From NCBI GenBank assembly GCA_014867205.1, contig WGUO01000001.1, forward strand, positions 62,001 to 126,000: 64,000 bases of DNA, written 5' to 3'. Positions 16,222 through 25,063 of this stretch are shown piece after piece. Each line of letters opens with the position of its first letter. The stretch's first letter is position 1. This DNA is from Muribaculaceae bacterium (lineage in GTDB: Bacteria; Bacteroidota; Bacteroidia; Bacteroidales; Muribaculaceae). Under the pieces are notes generated by a model, which was not told the DNA's origin, searched no databases, and saw only the letters and a list, made by a program, of their open reading frames with translations. A program made the position numbers and the translations under genes.

Positions 16222-18681
16222 TCAGGTGTTTTCAGACGAACCGGCGGACGAAGGATCCTCGGGCCAGGGGTGTTTGGGATAACGGCGGCGCAGTTCCTTG
16301 CGGACCTCATGATAGGTGGTGCTCCAGAAACTTGCCATATCCTTGGTAAGTTGCACAGGCTTATAGCCGGGTGACAGCAACTCCATCAGCATCGGGCGTC
16401 TGCCGCCGTCAACTCGCGGAGTCTCCCTGATGCCGAAGCAATCTCCCAGACGTGCGCTAAGAACCGGAGAATCTGCACCGACACGATAATCGAGGCGTAC
16501 GTTTCGTCCATTCGGCAACCGGTAATGCGACGGAGCGATGGCCTCAACCGACTGCTGTTGCTCATAAGTCAGCAATCCCCATATCACCTGACAGATATCT
16601 ATACGCTTCAACTCGCGGACTGTCACAGCATCTCCTATATATAGAGGTAGCCATTCGCCGGCAGTCTCCAACAGCCTTTCAACCGAAACATCGGGCAATT
16701 CCAGTTCCGGATGCCACATGGCCACGGTCTCTATGCGTTGGATAAGGCGCGACACGTCATCGTTAAACTCGAACATGCTGCGGCCATCCTTTGCGGCAGC
16801 AGTGCATATGGCTTCAGTAATACGGCTACGCTCAATGGATTCCGATGCTGCAGTATCAAGCAACAATGCCCCAAGCCGCAGTTCGCGACGCGCCACTACG
16901 CGTCCCTGCTTGTTGTCCCAATGCAGTTTCTCGCTCCATGTTCCCATGTCTCTCAGCACCGGCTCTTCAACCGGAGCGGCAAGAAATATCCTTTTCCCTA
17001 ATGACGCTATCGCCAGCAGCTTCTTGGACGAGAGATTATCCTCCGGATTTATGAGGACCTCATCGCCGTTTGCCAGCCTGTAACGGCAATCTGCAACCAT
17101 CATGGCGGTCCGTTCGGGGTATGCCACAGCCACAAGCGCACCGATTGCGGTCTGGTCAGGAATGGCATTGTCTTCCCTGGCGTTGACCAGGCGACGGGAC
17201 TGCTCCGCAATCCTTATGATGCGGCTGAGTCTGCCTCCGTTTCCACGGCGACGGGCCTCGCGCAGCAATATGATGCGGGTCGTCAGGTCGCAGTCGTTCT
17301 CATCGTTCATTGGATCTTTCTCATCCAGGATGGCGGCAATGTCAGCACCTAATGCCTTGGCGGCATTGTCATCGGCAACAGTCAGCATCTGCGCTATGCG
17401 CGGATGGCAGGGTATGCGGGCCAGTATACGGCCATGCGGCGTGATCTGACCCTTGTCGTTGACGGCGTCGAGACTATGCAGCAACTGTCGCGCCTTGAAT
17501 ACCTTATCCTTAGGTGGAGGCGTGAGCCACGGTAACGCGAAGACGTCGCTTTCTCCCCATGCTGCTACGTCCAGTACCATAGAGGTCAGATCCGCTTCCT
17601 CAATTTCCGGCACACGGCTCTCCTTCATACGCAGTTCTACGGGTTTTGACCAAAGGCGGTAACATACTCCTTCCGAAAGTCTGCCCGCGCGGCCGCTGCG
17701 TTGCCGCGCCATATCGAGCGATATGCGCATCGTCTCCAGATGGCTCAACCCGTTATTGGCGTCATAGACCATACCCTTGTAGAACCCGGAATCCACCACG
17801 GTGCGTATCCCCTCGATGGTCAGCGATGTTTCGGCTATGGGAGTAGAGAGCACAATCTTGCGAGTCCCTGCCGGAGAAGGGGCGAGGGTTTGCCGTTGCT
17901 CCTCGAACGGCAACATCCCGTAGAGTGTGCATACATGGATCTCCGGCGGTAGATTCGCAAGCAGGTCCCGGCATTTCATTATCTCGCCCTGTCCGGGGAG
18001 GAAGGCGAGGATATCGCCCTGTTGCTCACGCAATGCGCGGCGTATTGCCGAGGCGGTGTCTGCGACGCAGGTCATGGCCTCGGAATCGCCTGCACGGATT
18101 ATCTCCACGTGGTAGGCACGGCCCTTGCTTTCGATCAGCGTCGCGTCAAAGCGTCTGCATATATAATCGGTGTCGATGGTGGCCGACATGATTACAATCC
18201 TTAGGTCCGGGCGTATAAGCCGCTGCGCCTCGAGAGTCAGTGCATAGGCGATGTCGGAGTATAGACTGCGTTCATGGAACTCATCGAAAATCACGACAGA
18301 GATGCCCTCAAGCGTCGGGTCATCGACCAGCATCCGCTGAAGGATGCCTTCGGTCACGACCTCGATACGCGTCCGGATCGAGACACGCGACTCGAACCGA
18401 ATGCTGTAACCCACAGTCTCTCCGACACGCTCGCCGATCATGTCTGCCATGCGCTGGGCCACCTGTCGCGCGGCCAGTCGACGTGGTTCCAGCATGAGGA
18501 TACGTCCTTCGGGTGTGTCAGTCAAAACGGTGAGCGGCAGAAGCGTAGACTTGCCTGCGCCCGGAGGGGCGGTGACCACTACGCGCGGTTTTTGCCTCAG
18601 GGCCGCGTTGACCTGATCGGCTACCTCGCCGACCGGTAACTTGTCGATGTATTTGGATATCTTAGACTCGGTTCTCTCCAT
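16222..18681 (-). CDS. hrpB: ATP-dependent helicase HrpB
   Basis: An 819-residue DEAH-box helicase with the full HrpB layout. Walker A is PPGAGKSTLLP (about residues 39-49), Walker B is the family variant DEFHERS (about 133-139), motif III is MSAT and motif VI is QRSGRAGR (about 333-340). The C-terminal half holds the ratchet and the HrpB-specific region ending near KHPWPEDP. Length is normal. Its cellular role in bacteria is poorly defined, probably RNA processing. It stands alone, between the propeller operon (convergent) and the TetR operon (divergent). Confidence 0.95.
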   Translation of the reverse strand: MERTESKISKYIDKLPVGEVADQVNAALRQKPRVVVTAPPGAGKSTLLPLTVLTDTPEGRILMLEPRRLAARQVAQRMADMIGERVGETVGYSIRFESRVSIRTRIEVVTEGILQRMLVDDPTLEGISVVIFDEFHERSLYSDIAYALTLEAQRLIRPDLRIVIMSATIDTDYICRRFDATLIESKGRAYHVEIIRAGDSEAMTCVADTASAIRRALREQQGDILAFLPGQGEIMKCRDLLANLPPEIHVCTLYGMLPFEEQRQTLAPSPAGTRKIVLSTPIAETSLTIEGIRTVVDSGFYKGMVYDANNGLSHLETMRISLDMARQRSGRAGRLSEGVCYRLWSKPVELRMKESRVPEIEEADLTSMVLDVAAWGESDVFALPWLTPPPKDKVFKARQLLHSLDAVNDKGQITPHGRILARIPCHPRIAQMLTVADDNAAKALGADIAAILDEKDPMNDENDCDLTTRIILLREARRRGNGGRLSRIIRIAEQSRRLVNAREDNAIPDQTAIGALVAVAYPERTAMMVADCRYRLANGDEVLINPEDNLSSKKLLAIASLGKRIFLAAPVEEPVLRDMGTWSEKLHWDNKQGRVVARRELRLGALLLDTAASESIERSRITEAICTAAAKDGRSMFEFNDDVSRLIQRIETVAMWHPELELPDVSVERLLETAGEWLPLYIGDAVTVRELKRIDICQVIWGLLTYEQQQSVEAIAPSHYRLPNGRNVRLDYRVGADSPVLSARLGDCFGIRETPRVDGGRRPMLMELLSPGYKPVQLTKDMASFWSTTYHEVRKELRRRYPKHPWPEDPSSAGSSENT

Positions 18682-18850
18682 TCTTGCATTAAAAGACTTT
18701 CCGGTTGTTTATCTTTGCTGCAAAATCAATTAGAAAATATCTGCGTTTTATAGATTCAAAAACCGATATTAATCTCGACATAACCTCTCCTCGGCGATAT
18801 AAGGATTCGATCCACTTTCATTAGATTTTAACTTTTTTGGACAGTAAATA

Positions 18851-18894
18851 TTGTTGTCACCAAAATTTTTTGTAATTTTATCACCAGTTAGTGA
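18851..18894 (+). promoter_or_regulatory. Promoter and operator of TetR operon
   Basis: TTG at 18851-18853, 19 bases, then TAATTTTA (18873-18880, one mismatch to TAnnTTTG). Directly after it lies the imperfect palindrome TCACCAGTTAGTGA (18881-18894) at the expected transcription start, three bases before the ATG. This is a likely autoregulatory site for the TetR protein. Confidence 0.5.
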
Positions 18895-18897
18895 CAA

Positions 18898-19509
18898 ATG
18901 GGCTATATGGAATTGAAGGAAACAGAAAGGAGCTTGCTGGATGCAGTGAGCCATATCATAGAGACCGATGGTTTTACTAAAATCGGCGTCAACCGGATCG
19001 CTAAAGAAGCAGGATGCGATAAGGTTCTGATCTATCGCTATTTTGGCGGATTGGACGGTCTGCTTGTAGAATGGGCAAAACGACATGACTATTATTCGTT
19101 TGCTTATTCTGAGTTTATTGAAACCATTAAGGATGCCGAAGGCAAAGATGTCAAGAAGATTGTAAAGGATGTTCTCATGCGTCAGCTTAACTATCTCAAA
19201 GGCAGTGTCCTTATGCAGGAACTGCTGGTATGGGAATTATCCGGACACTCTTCTTTCAAAGGTATTCTTGAAGAACGTGAACGCTCAGGCTATAAGTTGC
19301 AGGAGGAACTGAACCGGAATCTGAATATTGGCAAAGACAACGATATGTCTATTGCCATAATCATATCAGCAATCAACTTTATAGTTCTTTTTACACGACA
19401 ATACCACAGACTTAATGGTGTAGATTTCAGTAGTCCGGAAGCATGGAACAGACTTGAAAGCATGATTTCTAAATATGTTGACTTTATCTTCGAAAACAAC
19501 AACCTATGA
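18898..19509 (+). CDS. TetR/AcrR family regulator
   Basis: A 203-residue TetR-type repressor. The N-terminal helix-turn-helix is in residues 10-55 (AVSHIIETDGFTKIGVNRIA, then AGCDKVLIYRYFGGLDGL). The C-terminal helical domain (60-203) would bind an inducer. The start at 18898 leaves almost no leader; Met4 at 18907 is an alternative. It overlaps the next gene by four bases and heads a three-gene operon with an exported protein and a flavodoxin/ferredoxin protein, so it probably controls that redox function. The inducer cannot be told from sequence. Confidence 0.92.
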   Translation: MGYMELKETERSLLDAVSHIIETDGFTKIGVNRIAKEAGCDKVLIYRYFGGLDGLLVEWAKRHDYYSFAYSEFIETIKDAEGKDVKKIVKDVLMRQLNYLKGSVLMQELLVWELSGHSSFKGILEERERSGYKLQEELNRNLNIGKDNDMSIAIIISAINFIVLFTRQYHRLNGVDFSSPEAWNRLESMISKYVDFIFENNNL

Positions 19510-20135
19510 AACATATCATCACAATGCTATGCCTGCTGCTCTTTGCGGCATTTGGCATGGCGCAGGAAAAAAATTTCATCTCAACCTGCGGTAAAACACA
19601 AACCGTGATCAAATGGTCGGAGGAACACAAAAACGGCAAGATACTACTGAACACGGCTCAGGGCAGTGAGCGACATGAGTATCTTTTAGGTAACGGATAT
19701 AAGAACGAAAGTTGGAAAATAGTGAATCCTTCCACAAACACTAATCTTACTGTCAGTCTGAATCGTGGCACATATACTCTTTCCGGCAGATTCAGAGGAA
19801 AGGCGATTTCAAAAACAGTAAAAAGCAAGGGCAAGCCGTGGTATCAGAACATTGCGTATAATGCCGGTCTGACCTTGAAAAAGGGCAAGTCGGTGGAATA
19901 CGAATGTTTCCGCCCTGACAATATGAAACTCTATACCATGTCGGCCACGAAAAAAGGGATAGAGAGGTTTAACGGGAAGAACGCGCTGAGGATTGAAGTC
20001 AGTCTTACCGGCTTTATGTCTGTTTTCTGGAACTGCGATTATTATTTCGATCCACACACATTTTTGTTTGCGGGCTATAAGGGAGTCAACGGTGGGCCGG
20101 GAACACCTGAAACAAAAATAACGGTATCAAGATGA
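19506..20135 (+). CDS. Exported protein, possibly DUF3108-like
   Basis: A 209-residue protein with a signal peptide (MKHIITMLCLLLFAAFGMAQ). The mature part is beta-rich: GTYTLSGRFRGKAISKTVKSK, then MSATKKGIERFNGKNALRIEVSLTG and a tryptophan-containing YYFDPHTFLFAGYKG. The overall pattern resembles DUF3108-type periplasmic proteins, but this is weak. It is translationally coupled on both sides (ATGA overlaps with the TetR gene and the flavodoxin gene), so it belongs to the same function as that redox protein. Function is unknown. Confidence 0.65.
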   Translation: MKHIITMLCLLLFAAFGMAQEKNFISTCGKTQTVIKWSEEHKNGKILLNTAQGSERHEYLLGNGYKNESWKIVNPSTNTNLTVSLNRGTYTLSGRFRGKAISKTVKSKGKPWYQNIAYNAGLTLKKGKSVEYECFRPDNMKLYTMSATKKGIERFNGKNALRIEVSLTGFMSVFWNCDYYFDPHTFLFAGYKGVNGGPGTPETKITVSR

Positions 20136-20935
20136 AGACTATAATATTCTATCGTTCCTCATATCGAGGCAACACGCTGAAGATCGCGCAAAGTATGGCA
20201 GAAACCCTTTCTGCCGAATTGGTGTCAATAGACACGACCCCTTCGATAGACCTGTCGGAATACGACCTTATCGGCTTTGGGTCTGCAATCAACTTCGCGG
20301 CTCATGATATCCGGCTTCAGCGATTCGTGGCAGAGCAAGATCTTGCCGGTAAGAATGTCTTTATATTCTCTACCCGATGCCGACCTCTCTTAGGAGCATA
20401 TCATAAGCCACTCAGAAATATAATTGAGAGCGGGGGCGGAATAGTTGTCGGAGATTTTTCTTGCCGTGGATATGACCGCACCGGACCGTGGGTTGGAATG
20501 GATGGCTACAATAAATCCAGACCCAACGAAAGGGACATATTCAAGGCAAGGTTATTTGCTGAAAAAATAAAATGGAAACTTCATCCGCTGGCAACTAAAT
20601 ATAAGGTTCCCGTCAATGAATATTTTTCCGGCATTGCATTACGCAATACGGATACAGGAATCATAGCCGGCAACAAGGTGGTTTTTCTCAATACCTCTAC
20701 CTGCGTTAGTTGTGGAATGTGCATCAAAGTCTGTCCGATGCACGTATTCACACTTAAAGACAAGGTATTGCCCATGAATGAGGCTAACTGCATCCAGTGT
20801 AGACTATGTGCCGATAAATGCCCTACATCATCCATATTTATCAGGGAATCTTTCTTGAATGGATTAAGGATAGCGTTCAGGGAATCTTTCTCGGATAAAT
20901 TACAGAAAAGCTATAATTCTTTAGATAGTCAATAA
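20132..20935 (+). CDS. EFR1-type flavodoxin/ferredoxin protein
   Basis: A 267-residue electron-transfer protein. Residues 1-150 are a flavodoxin domain with the FMN loop FYRSSYRGNTLKIAQ. Residues 185-240 hold two [4Fe-4S] motifs, CVSCGMCIKVCP and CIQCRLCADKCP, each complete. This flavodoxin-plus-ferredoxin order is that of the EFR1 family found in anaerobes. It probably passes low-potential electrons in the cytoplasm to an unknown partner. It is the last gene of the TetR operon, overlapping the gene before it by four bases. Confidence 0.9.
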   Translation: MKTIIFYRSSYRGNTLKIAQSMAETLSAELVSIDTTPSIDLSEYDLIGFGSAINFAAHDIRLQRFVAEQDLAGKNVFIFSTRCRPLLGAYHKPLRNIIESGGGIVVGDFSCRGYDRTGPWVGMDGYNKSRPNERDIFKARLFAEKIKWKLHPLATKYKVPVNEYFSGIALRNTDTGIIAGNKVVFLNTSTCVSCGMCIKVCPMHVFTLKDKVLPMNEANCIQCRLCADKCPTSSIFIRESFLNGLRIAFRESFSDKLQKSYNSLDSQ

Positions 20936-21004
20936 ATGTCTTTGAATCAGGAACGGCATCGCTGAAATCATCAATTGTAACTTGTAAAAGCATACCCGTT
21001 CTCC

Positions 21005-21763
21005 TTAAATCAAACCCATGGACTTGGCTAATCGGCAGGCTTCGTGTGAGTTCTTCACCTGAAGTTTGCCGATTATTTGCTGACGGTGACGGCTGACGGT
21101 ATGGACGCTGATGTTGAGTTGTTCAGCGATTTCTGAACTTTTCATTCCGGTGTCAATAAGCGAGAGCACCTGACACTCCCTTTTGCTCAAGATACTGTCG
21201 TTGCCAGAGGATCCAAGTTCCTCCTTTATTCCGGTTATTGAATTTACAGCGAAGCTCTTTCCCTTGAAATCGAAAGGGAGAGGTCCATAAATGCATATTG
21301 CGTATCTTACATACTCCTTGTTATCGTCAAAGATATAGAACATCCTGTGCAATACGTCGTGGATTTCGCCGTCGGTAAAGAGGAAACGCAATTTTGAAAC
21401 GAGATAATATTCGGATCTCCGATGTCTTGGCAGGTGTCTCAGGAAATGGAAGAAACGGAGTTCTGCGATGCATTTTTCCTCTTGCTCAGCCTCTGACATT
21501 AATGACAGAATCCGGTCTTCCCAGATGGAATTTTCATGATGGTAGTCGTCAATGGCAAGGTTGCGCTCAAAGCCGCCCGATATGATATGGCTTTTGCCGT
21601 CGGTCATGTTGCTTACCACAACAAGCACGTTCTCTATATCTGCCATGAAGTGGGCGTAGTCAAGAATTTGGGGCAATATGGCGCTGTCGGCTGGGTTGCA
21701 TTTCGATAACAATAACTCATCGAGTTTCTTTCTGCTTGACTGAGAATGGTTATTTCTGACCAT
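21005..21763 (-). CDS. LuxR-type transcriptional regulator
   Basis: A 252-residue protein with a C-terminal LuxR/FixJ helix-turn-helix (residues 190-250: LSKRECQVLSLIDTGMKSSE, then IAEQLNISVHTVSRHRQQI). The N-terminal 180 residues hold no receiver aspartate site or autoinducer domain that I recognise; they contain many His and Tyr residues (YHHENSIWED, HFLRHLPRHRRSEYYL), which suggests a PAS-like or ligand-binding sensor. It diverges from the acetyltransferase gene across a shared palindromic promoter, so control of that gene is likely. Confidence 0.88.
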   Translation of the reverse strand: MVRNNHSQSSRKKLDELLLSKCNPADSAILPQILDYAHFMADIENVLVVVSNMTDGKSHIISGGFERNLAIDDYHHENSIWEDRILSLMSEAEQEEKCIAELRFFHFLRHLPRHRRSEYYLVSKLRFLFTDGEIHDVLHRMFYIFDDNKEYVRYAICIYGPLPFDFKGKSFAVNSITGIKEELGSSGNDSILSKRECQVLSLIDTGMKSSEIAEQLNISVHTVSRHRQQIIGKLQVKNSHEACRLAKSMGLI

Positions 21764-21784
21764 TGTGTATTAATGTTTAGCCTG

Positions 21785-21802
21785 TTAACTTTGCAAAGTT
21801 AA
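21785..21802. promoter_or_regulatory. Palindromic divergent promoter
   Basis: TTAACTTTGCAAAGTTAA is a perfect 18-bp palindrome. Each half contains TAACTTTG, the -7 element, one per strand (21786-21793 rightward, 21794-21801 leftward). The two elements abut, so each start site falls under the other promoter's -7 box, and polymerase should be able to occupy only one at a time. Confidence 0.75.
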
Positions 21803-21826
21803 TCAATTAAATGGTTATAGACAAGT

Positions 21827-22381
21827 ATGACGGAAAAAGATAAAATGCTTGCTGGCATGATATATGATGCCAACAATGATTCGGAACTTATCGCTGAACG
21901 ATTAAAATGTAAGGAGTTATGTCGCGATTACAACGACTTGCGCCCCTGTGATATGGCAGCCCGCGAGGCTTTGTTGCGCAAAATACTCGGTGAGGCCAAG
22001 GAAGGATTGCTCATCGAGCAACCTTTTTATTGCGATTATGGTTACAATATTCATGTGGGGAATAATTTCTATGCCAACTTTAATCTCGTGATTCTTGACG
22101 AGGCTAAGGTGACATTCGGCGACAATGTGTTTATAGCCCCCAACTGTGGATTCTACACGGCGGGGCATCCTATAGATGCAGTCGAACGAAACAAAGGGTT
22201 GGAATATGCGCGCCCTATCACAGTCGGCAATAACGTGTGGATTGGAGCCGGAGTCACGGTTGTGCCGGGAGTCACAATAGGTGACAACTGCGTGATCGGA
22301 GCCGGAAGTGTCGTGGTTAAGGATATACCATCCAATTCCGTTGCCGTCGGCAATCCTTGTAAAGTCATAAAGGCTATCTAA
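21827..22381 (+). CDS. Maltose/galactoside O-acetyltransferase family protein
   Basis: A 184-residue acetyl-CoA-dependent sugar O-acetyltransferase of the Maa/LacA type. The N-terminal Mac domain starts MTEKDKMLAGMIYDANNDSEL. The left-handed beta-helix spans residues 60-180 (hexapeptides such as VTVVPGVTIGDNCVIGAGSV), and the catalytic histidine is in FYTAGHPID. The length is normal and the C-terminus (NPCKVIKAI) intact. It diverges from the LuxR gene and is followed 14 bp later by a VOC gene. The substrate is unknown; detoxifying acetylation of sugars is usual in this family. Confidence 0.95.
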   Translation: MTEKDKMLAGMIYDANNDSELIAERLKCKELCRDYNDLRPCDMAAREALLRKILGEAKEGLLIEQPFYCDYGYNIHVGNNFYANFNLVILDEAKVTFGDNVFIAPNCGFYTAGHPIDAVERNKGLEYARPITVGNNVWIGAGVTVVPGVTIGDNCVIGAGSVVVKDIPSNSVAVGNPCKVIKAI

Positions 22382-22395
22382 CATGACAAACTATT

Positions 22396-22785
22396 ATGAA
22401 AATAGATCATATAGCAATCTGGGCTGAGGATATAGAATTACTCCGCGAATTCTACATGAAGTATTTCAATATGTCCTGCAGTCACAAGTATGTCAATGCC
22501 AAGAAGAATTTCAGTTCATATTTTCTCTCTTTTGGAGATGGAGGAGCGCGCATCGAAATAATGAATATTCCAGGCAAGGATGCTCCTGCGAGCAGAGGCG
22601 ACCTGAAGGGACTGGCTCATTTTGCCATCTCGGTCGGGAGCAGGGGAGATGTTGACAGCATGGCAAAACGGCTCGAGGAGGATGGCTTCACAATTATGAG
22701 TGCGCCGCGCACGACCGGCGACGGCTATTATGAATGTGCCATAGCCGACCCCGAGGGAAATTACGTGGAAATAACTGCTGACTAA
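22396..22785 (+). CDS. VOC family (glyoxalase-like) protein
   Basis: A 129-residue single-chain vicinal-oxygen-chelate protein. It starts MKIDHIAIWAEDIELLREFY, the first beta-alpha-beta module with its metal-ligand His, and continues with GLAHFAISVGSRGDVDSMAKR, the second module, then YYECAIADPEGNYVEIT, with the usual terminal glutamate ligand. Such proteins include glyoxalases, dioxygenases and antibiotic-resistance proteins; the reaction here is unknown. It lies 14 bases after the acetyltransferase and should share its message. A hairpin terminator follows. Confidence 0.93.
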   Translation: MKIDHIAIWAEDIELLREFYMKYFNMSCSHKYVNAKKNFSSYFLSFGDGGARIEIMNIPGKDAPASRGDLKGLAHFAISVGSRGDVDSMAKRLEEDGFTIMSAPRTTGDGYYECAIADPEGNYVEITAD

Positions 22786-22814
22786 AGTTTTAAATGGTAT
22801 ACATAAATGAGCAT

Positions 22815-22846
22815 GATGCAGGGGTGCAATAATGCACATCTGCATC
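22815..22846. terminator. Bidirectional terminator
   Basis: GATGCAG and CTGCATC form the outer stem, and TGCA/TGCA an inner stem around a 4-nt loop, with a small internal bulge. ACTTTTCAT follows on the right. It lies between the convergent VOC and acyltransferase genes. Confidence 0.6.
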
Positions 22847-22863
22847 ACTTTTCATAGTTAGTC

Positions 22864-24030
22864 TTATTTTTTATTCTTATATAGCCAGTGAATTTTGAGC
22901 CATTCGCGGACAGGCTCGTCATATAATTTCAGACAGGCATACGCCACTGCAATTGAAGTCACCAACAGAGAACAGAACACCCATACTTGTGCGCCTTCCG
23001 GAGCGTCGGGATGTGCGGCTACCCATTGCATCTGCATATACACCAATGGATAGTGGGTGATATAGAGCGGGTAGGAGATTGCCCCGAGAAACTTGCATAC
23101 CTTTATTGTCTTCCTCCCTTCAAGAGGGCTACCGGCTCCGGCTGCAACAATCATTGGGAAGAGTAATAGGATAACGATGACGCAGTACGAGCCGTTGATC
23201 ATGTTCGGTGTGTCGCCTCCTAAATGCGGCATTACGAGTATTGCGGCAAGCGCAAGAGAACACCATAAGAATCCATAGTTCTTAATCCTGATGCTTATTC
23301 CTAACCGATACATCAGTAATCCCCCAAAGAAAGGATAGAGAAGTCGTGTCAATCCGATATAGAGCTGGTCAGGTGTCAGTCCGAAACCTCCAATCATCGT
23401 ATGTGCGGCCGAGCCACGGTCTGCTAACAGTCCGAACCAGTCGAGATTCAGTCCTAAGCTTATAGTCAGTATGGCCGATAAACCGACAAATACTGCGAGA
23501 ACCACCTTCGAGAAACGGCGTATGATCATTGCGTACAATATATTGCCTATATATTCCCACATCAGTGACCATGTGACGCCATTTAACGAATTGACTTCCG
23601 ACCATCCGCGGATATCCATCGATGGGGGGGTAGGGAACATAAGGCAGCCTAAAATGACTATCACCAGGAGTTTCCACCAAGGCGTCTGCATCACGTATGT
23701 AAAGAATGGGGCGTCTCCGAAATAAAACCATATGGCCCCGATAAGAGTTCCCATTATCACCATAGGCTGTAGGCGTATGAGACGGCGTTTATAGAAATTC
23801 CATTGCGTCATCCCCTTGCTCCATCGGTCATCATAGGCATAGCCGATGACAAATCCGGACAATATGAAAAAGAAATCAACGGCAAGGTATCCGTGATTAA
23901 GTATCTGGAAACATGGTCCCTCAGAATAGGTCTCAAACAGATGGAACATCACTACAAGTATTGCCGCGACGCCTCGCAGTCCGTCGAGTATCTCAAAGCG
24001 CGGTTTTGATGCAAGAAGATTGGTATTCAT
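22864..24030 (-). CDS. Acyltransferase 3 family membrane protein
   Basis: A 388-residue integral membrane acyltransferase of the OafA/YrhL (acyltransferase 3) family. The catalytic-type start is RFEILDGLRGVAAILVVMFHLFE (histidine of the HxxxE-like signature near residue 31) followed by FFILSGFVIGYAYDDRW. About ten membrane segments follow. These enzymes move acyl groups onto surface polysaccharides, using cytoplasmic acyl donors. There is no SGNH extension. It faces away from the AraC gene and has its own promoter. The acceptor is unknown. Confidence 0.93.
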   Translation of the reverse strand: MNTNLLASKPRFEILDGLRGVAAILVVMFHLFETYSEGPCFQILNHGYLAVDFFFILSGFVIGYAYDDRWSKGMTQWNFYKRRLIRLQPMVIMGTLIGAIWFYFGDAPFFTYVMQTPWWKLLVIVILGCLMFPTPPSMDIRGWSEVNSLNGVTWSLMWEYIGNILYAMIIRRFSKVVLAVFVGLSAILTISLGLNLDWFGLLADRGSAAHTMIGGFGLTPDQLYIGLTRLLYPFFGGLLMYRLGISIRIKNYGFLWCSLALAAILVMPHLGGDTPNMINGSYCVIVILLLFPMIVAAGAGSPLEGRKTIKVCKFLGAISYPLYITHYPLVYMQMQWVAAHPDAPEGAQVWVFCSLLVTSIAVAYACLKLYDEPVREWLKIHWLYKNKK

Positions 24031-24062
24031 TGTCCATTGAAGATTGGTGTTAGTACAGTTTA

Positions 24063-24070
24063 CAAAATTA
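24063..24070 (-). promoter_or_regulatory. Promoter -7 element, acyltransferase gene
   Basis: Minus-strand TAATTTTG (24070-24063) lies 33 bases upstream of the acyltransferase ATG at 24030. Confidence 0.55.
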
Positions 24071-24118
24071 ATGCTTTGTTATTGTCGTAGAATTACCGAT
24101 TTTTCCAAAACATTTAAC

Positions 24119-24126
24119 TATATTTG
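24119..24126 (+). promoter_or_regulatory. Promoter -7 element, AraC gene (near-leaderless)
   Basis: TATATTTG matches TAnnTTTG and ends only eight bases before the ATG at 24135. If the usual spacing holds, the message would start within two or three bases of the start codon. Confidence 0.55.
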
Positions 24127-24134
24127 CATTTTGT

Positions 24135-24962
24135 ATGGAGTGTGCTTTTAAATATGATGATGTCCGGCTTGATCCTAAACGCCAGATTCCCATTCATACG
24201 CAGAATGAATGGGAATTATCGTATGTCATACATGGACGCGGCATGCGAATCTTAGGTGAGGAAAGACAACTGTTTCATGAGGGTGAGGTAATGCTGATTC
24301 CTCCGCAATTTCCTCATGGCTGGTTTTTTGATAGCAACTCTACAGATGAAGATGGGTGCATACATAATATCACTCTGCTGTTCTCTTCAGATTTACCCTC
24401 ACGACTATCCATGGTTTTACCGGAATTGACTAAAGTCGTCAAGGTTCTTGGCACTATCAGCCTGCCAAGGCGATATATAGGAAGAACTTGTGACGAGATC
24501 GTCAGGCTGCTTGAGGAAATGCAAACTTTAGATTCGGTAAAGAGGTTGCCATTGATGCTGCAGTTACTCATTCTTCTAACCGAGGATGCCGAAACGCAGG
24601 AAATCGGTAGTAGGCTTATGAGTAAATCAAAAAGGAATGCCGATAGACTTCGTATCTATTGTGAATGTAATTTTTATAGAAACATAACGCTTGATGAGAC
24701 TGCCGCCTATATGAACATGAACAAATCTGCTTTGTGTAAATTCATCAAAAAACATATGGGGCAGACGTTTACAGGATTCATCAATTCTCTGAGACTTGAA
24801 AAGGCAGCCCATTTACTCACCTCTACGATGGATTCAGCGTGTGATATCGCGTATGATTGCGGATTCTCAAGTATCCCTTACTTTCATCGGCTGTTCTCTA
24901 TCCGTTATGGCATGTCGCCATGTGCTTACCGAAAGAGAATTCAGTCAGACAGTATGAACTGA
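24135..24962 (+). CDS. AraC family transcriptional regulator
   Basis: A 275-residue AraC-type regulator. Residues 15-90 form a cupin sensor (HTQNEWELSYVIHGRGMRIL, then GEVMLIPPQFPHGW). The C-terminal 100 residues contain both helix-turn-helix units (ITLDETAAYMNMNKSALCKF and ACDIAYDCGFSSIPYFHRLF). It diverges from the acyltransferase gene, a possible target. The region downstream is non-coding and scarred, so an original partner gene may have been lost. Its start lies almost at the expected transcription start. Confidence 0.93.
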   Translation: MECAFKYDDVRLDPKRQIPIHTQNEWELSYVIHGRGMRILGEERQLFHEGEVMLIPPQFPHGWFFDSNSTDEDGCIHNITLLFSSDLPSRLSMVLPELTKVVKVLGTISLPRRYIGRTCDEIVRLLEEMQTLDSVKRLPLMLQLLILLTEDAETQEIGSRLMSKSKRNADRLRIYCECNFYRNITLDETAAYMNMNKSALCKFIKKHMGQTFTGFINSLRLEKAAHLLTSTMDSACDIAYDCGFSSIPYFHRLFSIRYGMSPCAYRKRIQSDSMN

Positions 24963-25008
24963 ATATTTACCTTTTTTCGCTATGCAGACAGGTCTCAGAA
25001 GTCAGATA

Positions 25009-25016
25009 TATCTTTG
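25009..25016 (+). promoter_or_regulatory. Orphan promoter-like -7 element
   Basis: TATCTTTG lies 47 bases after the AraC stop and points right, into DNA that holds only antisense gene remnants. It may be what is left of a deleted gene's promoter, or chance. Confidence 0.35.
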
Positions 25017-25063
25017 CAGTATCTTCCTTCTACTTGAATCCCAATACGATTGACTCGCGTGCT

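Noticed and set aside
16711..18639. Long open frames opposite hrpB
   Set aside because: They are antisense shadows in a GC-rich gene, with no domain-like sequence.
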